A stretch of 5,515 nt of DNA, taken from contig JBLIOL010000345.1 of NCBI GenBank assembly GCA_047639615.1, positions 1 through 5,515 on the forward strand, in the 5' to 3' direction. Positions 1 through 5,515 of this stretch are shown in pieces; the first letter of the stretch is position 1; each line of letters opens with the position of its first letter. The position numbers and the translations under genes are program-made. This stretch comes from CAYWNK01 sp047639615. GTDB taxonomy: Bacteria; Planctomycetota; UBA1135; GCA-002686595. Under the pieces are notes generated by a model. That model was given only the letters and a program-made list of their open reading frames with translations, did not search any database and was not told where the DNA came from.

Positions 1-538
1 GGGTAATCATGGGGAAGCCGAGCGAACGACTCGGACGGGTCTCGGGGTCCACCTTGGGCGGGATCAGCCCCGGCGTCGTGCCATACTGAATCATCATGCG
101 GAACAGCTCGCGCGCCTGATCGGCGGCCTGTTCCTCGCCAGTGGCACGCGCGTAGGCCGCCATGGCAATGGCACCAAAGGACTCCGTGTAGGTGTAGCGC
201 CGCTTGCGCAGGGGCGCACCCTCGCGCGTGACCTGGAAGAACATGCGCCCGTCCGTGTCGAAGCAGTGCTTGCGAATGAACTCGATCCCGTGGCGCGCGA
301 GATCTAGCCACTCGTCGCGCGGCTCGACCGTGTTGTAGAGAGTCGCTAGCAGCCAAGTGAAGCGGCACTGGGTCCAGACGCCTTTGTCGGTGTCGATGAT
401 CGACCCGTCGCGATCGAGGCAGAATTGAAAGCCTCCGTGCTCGCGGTCGATGCTGTGACGCAACCAGAACGGCAGGGTGTCCTCCAGCAGGCCCTTGCGG
501 TAGGTGGCGCTGAGCTGCTTTAGTCGCTCTTGGTTCAT
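1..538 (-). CDS. N-acylglucosamine 2-epimerase (AGE/renin-binding-protein family), 3' end cut by window
   Basis: The first 179 residues of an AGE-family protein are visible; family members are usually about 390-420 aa, so less than half is here. The enzyme would interconvert ManNAc and GlcNAc in the cytoplasm, acting on the product of the upstream lyase. Seen in the translation: DREHGGF at residues 31-37, WTQCRFTWLLATLYN at 55-69 (the family's W-x-Q-x-R block, with R59 the likely conserved active-site arginine), YTESFGAIA at 117-125 and SLGFPMIT at 172-179, all typical of the (alpha/alpha)6-barrel of this family. The ATG at 538 overlaps the TGA of the symporter gene (ATGA, 535-538), and GGAG (548-551) lies 9 nt upstream as a plausible ribosome binding site. 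The family also includes cellobiose and mannose/glucose epimerases, but the lyase and mutarotase neighbours favour ManNAc. Family call is firm; substrate is inferred from context. Confidence 0.9.
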   Translation of the reverse strand, partial: MNQERLKQLSATYRKGLLEDTLPFWLRHSIDREHGGFQFCLDRDGSIIDTDKGVWTQCRFTWLLATLYNTVEPRDEWLDLARHGIEFIRKHCFDTDGRMFFQVTREGAPLRKRRYTYTESFGAIAMAAYARATGEEQAADQARELFRMMIQYGTTPGLIPPKVDPETRPSRSLGFPMIT

Positions 539-3123
539 TGGACGCGGCTCCGGGTCAAGCCAGTGAGGTCGCGGCTGTACCTATCCGGAAGCACAAGGCT
601 CGCCAGGTAGCCGACCACAACGCACGTAGAGATGCCGATCACAGCGTAGAGGTAGAAGTGCAGCGGGCTGAAGAAGGTCACGTAGACCAAGACTGCGACA
701 CTGGCTGCGACTCCCACCAGCACACCGGTGGCATGCGCCCGGCGCGTGAAGATGCCCAGGGCAAACACGCCCACGAGCCCACTCGATACCAGGCCCAGGC
801 AGCTCTGGAAGAACAGCCAGAGGTTCTCGATGTCGAAGGTCGCCAGCGCACTTGCGGTTACGACCGCGATGATGCCTAAGCTGATGGTGAGTTTTCGCGC
901 CACGCTCAGGCAGCTGGCGTCCGTGGCCTTGGGCCGGAAGCGCTTGTACCAGTCGACGGTGCAGGTGGTTGCGATCGAGTGCATGCTCGAGTCCAGGCTC
1001 GACATCGACGCAGCGAACACGCCGGCGATGACCAGACCGGAGAGCCCGGCGGGCAGCTGCCCCGAAACGAAGAGCGGGAAGACTTCGTCGTTCTGCATGC
1101 CCAGCGGCAGCAGCCCGGGGTTCTGCTTAAAGAACACATAGAGGGAGGTACCCAAAATCATGAACAGCAAACCCACCGGCAGCGCCACCAAGCCATTGAG
1201 CCAGATACTGCGCGCCGCGTCCTTCTCGCTCTTGGTGGTCAGGTAGCGTTGGATCACGGCCTGGTCCGTTGTGTAGGGACCAAACTGCAAGGCCAGCGTG
1301 CCCAGCAGTAAGGACCAGGACGTCAGGTCGGTGAAGCTCAAGGACGGGTTCCACATGCGCGCCTTGGCGTCAGCCTGCGCGACGCTGGCGACAGCTTCGA
1401 AGCCGCCCACGTCCCCGGCGACGATGAACACCGCCAGCAGCATGCCGCCCACCAGCACGACCGTCTGCAACACGTCGGTCCAGATCACGGCCTCCATGCC
1501 CCCAATCACCGTGTAGAGGGTCGAGAGTACACCCAGGAGCAGAATGCAGGCGTAGACGTCGATCCCCGTAATGGCGGCTAGGGCCAGCGCCGGCAGGAAG
1601 ATGACCACCGCCATACGCACCAGCTGGAACGCGATGAAAGAGGCCGAGCCAAAGAGCCGCACGGCGAGATTGAAGCGCTGCTCCAAGTACTCATAGGCCG
1701 TGGTGATCTCCAGCCGCCGGAAGAGCGGCAGGTAGAGCAGCACCACGATCGGGGCCATGAGCAGGATCATCGCCTTGCCCGGCAGCACCAACCAATCCGT
1801 CGCATAGGCCAGCGCCGGAGCGGAGACGAAGGTGATTGCCGAGAGCTGTGTAGCGAAGATCGAGAGGCCTGCTGCCCACCAAGGGATGCGCTTGCCGGCT
1901 AGGAAGAAATCCTCGGTGGTCTTCTCGCGCCGCGCGAAGAAGACCCCGATGGCCACCAACGCCAGCAGGTAGGCGCCGAGCACGAGCGTGTTGAGCAAAC
2001 CAAAGCCGCTGTGCAGCGGCGTGATCGCCACCGTCCGAACGGCCGCAGTCCGCACCCCAGGACGCACCTCCCCGGAGCCGATCACGATCTGTCCCTGCCA
2101 GCGTGTGACGCCGGTGGTAACCACCGCCTGGGGCATCGACCCAGCTGCCGTCCAGGTGTCCGTGATCGTGTGGTAGACCAGCACCGAGCGCGGGAACTCG
2201 GGCCTGGGGTCCGGGTCGTGCACGTGCTCTCCAGTCGAGCCGCTGAACACGAGCGCCTGGGACTGACCGACGTCGATGGCGCCTGCGGCCGCGACCGCGT
2301 AGGGCAAGTCCCCGAGACGCTCCCAGGACCCCTCCGCGATGCTGTAGCGGTACGCATCCCGGCGGAAGTCGTAGCTCATGACGCCGTCCGCTCCGGCGCT
2401 GGGGATGGAGCCACTGAAGAGGTAGAACTCCTGGCCGCGCCCGCGCCCGCGCTGGGCCACCGCGACCGCCTTGTGACGTGCAGGCCCGGGCCAGGGCGGC
2501 AGCTCGATCCAGCGGCGCTCGGAGGCCGGCGCGGCCATGTCCAAGCTCCAGAAGCCATGGGTCATGGACGCGGCGTCGCTGCTCCCAGCGGCGCAGTAGA
2601 TGACGCTACCGATGACGGCGGCCGCGGGGTGCGCGCTGGGGGAGGGCAGCGGCGGTAGCTCCGTCTGCTGCAGGCTGCGCGCGCCTTGGTCCCAGGTCAA
2701 AAGGCGGCACTCGGCATAAGCGCCCTTTGCATCGGATCCGCCAATCAGCGCCAGTCCCTCAGGCAGCGAGAGTGCAGCGCCATAGGCACGCGGCGCCGGC
2801 AGCGCTCCGACCGTTCGCCAACTCTCCGCGCCAGGTTCGAGCACTTGAATGTCTGCGTACCAGACCTTCTGTCCGCCTTCCCAAGGCGGCGCGCTGGGGA
2901 AGTTGGCGCCGCCAACCACGAAGAGAGCGCCGCCATGGGTTCCGACAAAAGGCCCACCAAAGCCGGGCGTGCCAGGCAGTGGGGGCAGCTCGCCCCAGCT
3001 CAGCCGTTGCTCTTGCACAGCGCCAGTTTCCGACGCAGCGGAAGGCTCGACTTGGTCTTGCGCGTGGAGGCTAGAAACGGCCAGCGCGAGGCCAACGATC
3101 AGGGTGCGCAGGAAAGCCCTCAT
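535..3123 (-). CDS. Fused Kelch-type sialic acid mutarotase (NanM-like, circularly permuted) and sodium/solute symporter (SSS family)
   Basis: This 862-aa protein joins two functions. Residues 1-21 form a signal peptide (RR, hydrophobic core, L-H-A cleavage site). Residues about 40-366 are a six-bladed Kelch propeller with glycine turns such as LFVVGGANFP, LALIGGSDAKG and ALVFSGSTGEH. At its end, GEVRPGVRT places E352 and R358 six residues apart, matching GExKPGLRT in E. coli NanM (Glu209/Arg215, from memory); finding this motif at the domain's C-terminus suits the circularly permuted mutarotase family. Residues about 374-846 are an SSS transporter with about 13 hydrophobic segments, the GGMEAVIWTDVLQ signature (541-553, D550 a likely sodium-site residue) and ASMSSLDSSMHS (705-716), resembling the Na2-site serine motif. 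A signal peptide and an external N-terminus put the propeller in the periplasm, where it could feed the preferred anomer to the transporter. The ATG at 3123 was chosen over a TTG at 3135 because it gives an ATGA overlap with the lyase and a cleaner signal peptide. Neu5Ac as the substrate is inferred from the fusion and neighbours. Confidence 0.92.
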   Translation of the reverse strand: MRAFLRTLIVGLALAVSSLHAQDQVEPSAASETGAVQEQRLSWGELPPLPGTPGFGGPFVGTHGGALFVVGGANFPSAPPWEGGQKVWYADIQVLEPGAESWRTVGALPAPRAYGAALSLPEGLALIGGSDAKGAYAECRLLTWDQGARSLQQTELPPLPSPSAHPAAAVIGSVIYCAAGSSDAASMTHGFWSLDMAAPASERRWIELPPWPGPARHKAVAVAQRGRGRGQEFYLFSGSIPSAGADGVMSYDFRRDAYRYSIAEGSWERLGDLPYAVAAAGAIDVGQSQALVFSGSTGEHVHDPDPRPEFPRSVLVYHTITDTWTAAGSMPQAVVTTGVTRWQGQIVIGSGEVRPGVRTAAVRTVAITPLHSGFGLLNTLVLGAYLLALVAIGVFFARREKTTEDFFLAGKRIPWWAAGLSIFATQLSAITFVSAPALAYATDWLVLPGKAMILLMAPIVVLLYLPLFRRLEITTAYEYLEQRFNLAVRLFGSASFIAFQLVRMAVVIFLPALALAAITGIDVYACILLLGVLSTLYTVIGGMEAVIWTDVLQTVVLVGGMLLAVFIVAGDVGGFEAVASVAQADAKARMWNPSLSFTDLTSWSLLLGTLALQFGPYTTDQAVIQRYLTTKSEKDAARSIWLNGLVALPVGLLFMILGTSLYVFFKQNPGLLPLGMQNDEVFPLFVSGQLPAGLSGLVIAGVFAASMSSLDSSMHSIATTCTVDWYKRFRPKATDASCLSVARKLTISLGIIAVVTASALATFDIENLWLFFQSCLGLVSSGLVGVFALGIFTRRAHATGVLVGVAASVAVLVYVTFFSPLHFYLYAVIGISTCVVVGYLASLVLPDRYSRDLTGLTRSRVQ

Positions 3124-4025
3124 CCTGCGATCCAATCAAAGAAGCCGAGCGCTTCCAGCTCCGCGCGCAGTTCGGCCGGCGCGTCGGGTCCGAGTTGTTC
3201 GAGGGGCAAGCGCGCGGGGCCGCACTCGATTCCCAGCATGCCCATGAGAAGCTTGGCGCAGGGAGAGTACCCGCGGCTGGCGAGTGTCTCCACCAGCTGC
3301 AGTACCCGCGCTTGCCAGACCTTGGCCGTCTCCAAGTCGCCCTCCGCATGCGCAGCCATGAGCTTGTGAAAGAGTGGCATGGCGAAGTTGTAGGTGCTGC
3401 CCACCGCGCCATGGGCTCCGCCGGCGAGGCCGGTCAGGATCTTCTCATCGCAACCCCAGAGCATGCGCATCTTGTCTCCGTGTCCTCGCAGGCAGTCCTC
3501 GAGGTCTTCGATGTCGTCGTGGCTGAACTTGATCCCTGCGAAGTTCGGAATGGAATCCCTGACAAGGTCCAGCAGCCCGCGCATCTTGACGTGCACTCCT
3601 GAGAGCACAGGGATGTGGTAGTAGTAGAAGGGCAGCTCCGGCCCACCTGCGGCGATTTCGGCGCAGGTGCCCGCTAGCAGCCCAGTATCGCTGATGTTGA
3701 ACCAGTTAGGCGGTGCTGCACAGATCGCGTCCGCGCCAATTTGCGCGGCGTGACGCGCGAGTTCGGCGGCTTCCCTGAGGCTGTCATGGCCGACCTGGAT
3801 CATGACCTCCAGCTGCCCGCCGACTTCGACCCAGCGCTCGGCTAGCTGGCGGCGCTCGAGCGTCGTCAGGGAAGAGCCCTCGCCGGTACTGCCGGCCACC
3901 AGCACGCCGGAAACGCCCACCGAGCGTAGATGCTCGGCCTGCTTGGCGACGCCGGATAGGACAAGCTCACCGTCTGAGTTGAAGGTGGTGTGGGCGGCAG
4001 CAACGAAGTCGAAGTCTTGGTTCAT
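3120..4025 (-). CDS. N-acetylneuraminate lyase (DHDPS/NAL aldolase family)
   Basis: A complete 301-aa class I aldolase of normal family length, predicted to cleave Neu5Ac into pyruvate and ManNAc in the cytoplasm. Visible landmarks of the TIM barrel are GSTGE at residues 45-49 (binds the pyruvate carboxylate), the catalytic tyrosine Y136 in YYYHIP (134-139), the Schiff-base lysine K166 in GIKFSHDD, GCDE at 191-194, whose D193/E194 match the sialate-contacting Asp191/Glu192 of E. coli NanA, and GSTYN at 209-213 with S210 matching Ser208. The GxDE plus GSTYN pair separates it from dihydrodipicolinate synthase, and the YYHIP and GIKFS blocks resemble the animal enzyme NPL more than the E. coli form (YNIP). 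The ATG at 4025 overlaps the regulator's TGA (ATGA) and no clear Shine-Dalgarno precedes it, so translation probably depends on coupling. A related keto-acid aldolase is possible but much less likely given the flanking genes. Confidence 0.93.
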   Translation of the reverse strand: MNQDFDFVAAAHTTFNSDGELVLSGVAKQAEHLRSVGVSGVLVAGSTGEGSSLTTLERRQLAERWVEVGGQLEVMIQVGHDSLREAAELARHAAQIGADAICAAPPNWFNISDTGLLAGTCAEIAAGGPELPFYYYHIPVLSGVHVKMRGLLDLVRDSIPNFAGIKFSHDDIEDLEDCLRGHGDKMRMLWGCDEKILTGLAGGAHGAVGSTYNFAMPLFHKLMAAHAEGDLETAKVWQARVLQLVETLASRGYSPCAKLLMGMLGIECGPARLPLEQLGPDAPAELRAELEALGFFDWIAG

Positions 4026-5083
4026 GAGTTTGTTCGCGGTATCAGATCGCAGGGCACTCGGTGGTGGCTTGCTTCACAGCTTGGGTCGACTAGTCGCTCG
4101 GCCAGCATTCGGCCTAGCTCAGCGCCCTGGGCCTCGTCGTCCTCTCTTGGTGACAGGTAGGCATAGGGCGGCAGGCTTGGGGCACTGCCGGTGCGGTTGC
4201 CGTGCAGCCAGAAGCTCTCGCCCTCAAGCCGGCCGCTCTCGCGCGCTACCGTCCACAGGGCATCCGCCAGTTGGCGTGCGGTGCAGACGATGCCGAGCTT
4301 CGCATCTTGCTGGAATAGGAGCGCGATCTCCGCCGCAACGACCTCGGGGTGGGGCGCTAGTTCGAGCTCGTCGATTCTCGTGCAGCCAAAGCCACGTTCC
4401 TCTGCGGCTGACCGGAAGCCGGTCATGAAGGCGCGGTCACCGGGCAGAGCCCGGTCGCGCCGCACGACCACCAGCCGTTCCGAGCCCTTTTCGATCAAGG
4501 CCTGCGCCTGGATGCGCCCCATCTGTTCACCATCCAGATCCACAGAGGGCAGGTCGATCCCGGCGTAGGCCGATCCGTGCAGCACGGCCGGCAGTCCGCA
4601 GTCTTGGGCCAGTCGTTGGGTGGGGTAGTCGCAGCGAACCAGCACGAGGCCTTCCGTGGTGGACTTGCGCAGCACACCGCGCAGGACCGCGGCTGCGCCC
4701 TCTGCCGAGACTTGCTCCACATCGATTTCGCAGCCGGGCAAGGCGCCGTGCAGCCCGACTTGGAAGGCGGGGGAGGGAATCGTCTGTACGCGCGGGTGAT
4801 TGCCCTGCACGACGATGTGGACCCGATCAAAGATCCGCGTCGCCTGGCTCGGTTCCACGACCCGCGCCCCGATGCGTTGGGAGCGTTCGATCAAGCCGCG
4901 TTGCACGAGCACCTGCAGGGCGCGATTGGCCAGGTCCCGGCGCACCTTGAGGTGCCGCGCCGCCTCTTCGGTGGTCAGAAATCGATCGCCAGGCAGTAGC
5001 CCACGGGCGGCGATCTCAGCGCCTAGCTGACCAGCTAACTGGGGTACCGAAGGACGGATATGTGGGCTGGGAGGCTGCAGCAT
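4022..5083 (-). CDS. GntR-type transcriptional regulator with LacI-type sugar-binding domain
   Basis: A 353-aa regulator. Residues about 11-77 form a GntR winged helix: PGDRFLTTEEAARHLKV (31-47), a recognition-helix region RRDLANRALQVLVQRG (48-63), then a wing with IGARVV (71-76). Residues about 86-350 look like a periplasmic-binding-protein/LacI ligand domain, with VDLDGEQMGR at 181-190, EKGSERLVVV at 198-207 and the LacI-like C-terminal tail VPCDLIPRTNS. This architecture resembles AraR of Bacillus subtilis. It differs from E. coli NanR, which has a GntR domain with an FCD effector domain. The usual 'SR-x-T-V' of GntR helices is replaced by RRDLAN, so its DNA site may be unusual. It is the first gene of the operon and divergent from the esterase, so it most likely represses both transcripts and itself, released by a sialic acid pathway sugar; the effector is inferred. 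The ATG at 5083 has TTGGAG 4 nt upstream (5088-5093). Confidence 0.85.
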   Translation of the reverse strand: MLQPPSPHIRPSVPQLAGQLGAEIAARGLLPGDRFLTTEEAARHLKVRRDLANRALQVLVQRGLIERSQRIGARVVEPSQATRIFDRVHIVVQGNHPRVQTIPSPAFQVGLHGALPGCEIDVEQVSAEGAAAVLRGVLRKSTTEGLVLVRCDYPTQRLAQDCGLPAVLHGSAYAGIDLPSVDLDGEQMGRIQAQALIEKGSERLVVVRRDRALPGDRAFMTGFRSAAEERGFGCTRIDELELAPHPEVVAAEIALLFQQDAKLGIVCTARQLADALWTVARESGRLEGESFWLHGNRTGSAPSLPPYAYLSPREDDEAQGAELGRMLAERLVDPSCEASHHRVPCDLIPRTNS

Positions 5084-5168
5084 AGGGCTCCAAGGACCCT
5101 ACCAAGAAGTTCCCGAGGCTAGGGAACTATTAGGCTAGGATGCGAGTTGCCCTTCTTCCTGGCTGCTT
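5084..5168. promoter_or_regulatory. Divergent intergenic control region between the operon and the esterase gene
   Basis: These 85 bp must contain start signals for both the minus-strand operon and the plus-strand esterase gene, because the two genes run away from each other. It is more AT-rich in its middle than the flanking coding DNA. A weak -10-like TAGGAT (5136-5141) could serve the esterase, which would leave a short leader; no convincing -35 box was found for either direction, so no exact promoter is claimed. It holds the inverted repeat annotated separately and a direct repeat AGGCTAGG at 5116-5123 and 5132-5139, 16 bp apart. Confidence 0.6.
5108..5128. promoter_or_regulatory. Candidate operator: inverted repeat with 7-bp arms
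   Basis: AGTTCCC (5108-5114) and GGGAACT (5122-5128) are perfect inverted arms separated by 7 bp, for a 21-bp site. The proximal edge is 24 bp from the regulator's start codon and 40 bp from the esterase start, so a bound dimer could block both transcripts. The arms contain the GT...AC pattern common to GntR operators, but the spacing is wider than the usual GntR site. Assignment to the adjacent regulator is inference from position and symmetry. Confidence 0.5.
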
Positions 5169-5515
5169 ATGCTCCTCCGAACCCTCAGGTCCCTGCTCCT
5201 GGCCGCCCTCCTGCCGGGCCTTCTGCTGGCCCTCCTGCTGGGCCTTCTGCCGGGCCTTCTCGTCGCTCAAGCCGCGCCTCTTCCGGCGGGCGCCCTGCGC
5301 CTCCCGTGGGTCTTCCAGGATCACATGGTTGTGCAGCGGGACCGGCCGCTCGAGGTCTGGGGCCAAGCGCCGCCGGGCGCCGAGGTGCACGTCTCTTTCG
5401 GCGGCAGCAGTGTTGTCGTGTCCGCCACCGAGCAAGGCGAGTGGCGCGCTCAACTCCCGGCCCAAGTGGCCTCGTCCGAGAGTCGCGAGCTCGTCGTCGA
5501 AGCAGGCCAAGAGCA
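5169..5515 (+). CDS. Sialate O-acetylesterase-like protein, N-terminal part (3' end cut by window)
   Basis: The first 115 codons of an exported protein. Residues 1 to about 35 are a long leucine-rich signal peptide (MLLRTLRSLLLAALL, ending near LLVAQAA). The mature start LPWVFQDHMVVQRDRPLEVW (residues 45-64), followed by GQAPPGAEVHVSFGG, is the hallmark N-terminal beta-domain of SIAE/SGNH-type sialate 9-O-acetylesterases of Planctomycetes, Verrucomicrobia and Bacteroidetes. The catalytic SGNH blocks would lie beyond the window, so activity cannot be judged. It would remove O-acetyl groups that block sialidases, lyases and transporters, acting outside the cytoplasm. The ATG at 5169 is the only start in frame after a stop at 5136-5138; no Shine-Dalgarno is evident. 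Related proteins deacetylate other sugars such as acetylated xylan, so substrate rests on the neighbours. Confidence 0.85.
   Translation, partial: MLLRTLRSLLLAALLPGLLLALLLGLLPGLLVAQAAPLPAGALRLPWVFQDHMVVQRDRPLEVWGQAPPGAEVHVSFGGSSVVVSATEQGEWRAQLPAQVASSESRELVVEAGQE
5208..5267 (+). repeat. Five 12-nt tandem units inside the esterase signal peptide
   Basis: Five degenerate 12-nt units of the form CTCCTGCCGGGC / CTTCTGCTGGCC run in frame and encode four-residue blocks LLPG, LLLA, LLLG, LLPG and LLVA. They form most of the hydrophobic core of the signal peptide and make it longer than usual. Unit-number change would alter the core by four residues without a frameshift. Confidence 0.75.

Noticed and set aside
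728..1141. Plus-strand open frame of 137 aa opposite the symporter domain.
   Set aside because: No family motifs and wholly antisense to transmembrane segments with clear SSS signatures.
2437..2452. Short GCGCCC hexamer repeat inside the Kelch domain (encodes GRGRG).
   Set aside because: Under three units in GC-rich coding DNA, probably a loop between propeller strands with no sign of special function.
2011..2658. Plus-strand open frame of 215 aa opposite the Kelch domain.
   Set aside because: Arg/Gly/Pro-rich translation with no recognisable domain, fully antisense to a well-supported gene; expected from GC-rich DNA.
3124..3135. TTG start four codons upstream for the mutarotase-symporter gene.
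   Set aside because: The ATG at 3123 makes the same ATGA overlap seen at the other two junctions and gives a standard signal peptide; the upstream TTG adds MDRR and a longer overlap.
3120..4025. Dihydrodipicolinate synthase as the identity of the lyase gene.
   Set aside because: The GCDE and GSTYN substrate-binding blocks and the YYHIP motif match N-acetylneuraminate lyase, and the neighbouring genes are for sialic acid use.
5084..5100. Imperfect inverted repeat (AGGGTCC / GAGCCCT) just before the regulator start.
   Set aside because: Two mismatches in seven-base arms with a 3-base loop, and it overlaps the ribosome binding site; too weak to call an operator or terminator.
5130..5510. Minus-strand open frame of 126 aa rich in Gln, Lys, Glu and Gly.
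   Set aside because: It is the complement of the repeated leucine-rich signal peptide and the esterase domain; its composition comes from the 12-nt repeat and the plus-strand frame has clear family motifs.

Overview
The window holds most of a sialic acid (N-acetylneuraminate, Neu5Ac) scavenging locus from a GC-rich bacterium. The content suggests a member of the Planctomycetes/Verrucomicrobia (PVC) or a similar polysaccharide-degrading group: a eukaryote-like Neu5Ac lyase, an AGE/renin-binding-protein type 2-epimerase, a Kelch mutarotase fused to a sodium symporter, and a secreted SIAE-type esterase. The taxonomic placement is inference from gene content; no rRNA or marker gene is present.

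Layout. Four genes run on the minus strand, in transcription order: a GntR/LacI-type regulator (5083 to 4022), an N-acetylneuraminate lyase (4025 to 3120), a fused Kelch mutarotase-sodium/solute symporter (3123 to 535) and an N-acylglucosamine 2-epimerase (538 to the window edge, 3' end missing). Each of the three junctions is a 4-base ATGA overlap, so this looks like one tightly coupled operon. An 85-bp divergent intergenic region (5084-5168) separates it from a plus-strand gene that starts at 5169 and runs off the right edge. That gene encodes the signal peptide and N-terminal domain of a sialate O-acetylesterase-like protein. The intergenic region carries a perfect 7+7 bp inverted repeat that is a good candidate operator for the regulator.

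Inferred working model. The secreted esterase removes O-acetyl groups from sialic acids outside the cytoplasm. The Kelch domain, predicted to sit in the periplasm, interconverts Neu5Ac anomers and hands the sugar to the symporter domain of the same polypeptide. The lyase splits cytoplasmic Neu5Ac into pyruvate and ManNAc. The AGE-type enzyme converts ManNAc to GlcNAc without prior phosphorylation, as in the Bacteroides nanLET route rather than the E. coli NanK/NanE route. No sialidase, sugar kinase, NagA or NagB is in the window; they could lie outside it. No tRNA, rRNA, insertion sequence, CRISPR array or convincing terminator was seen, and there is no gene-free stretch longer than 300 bases.
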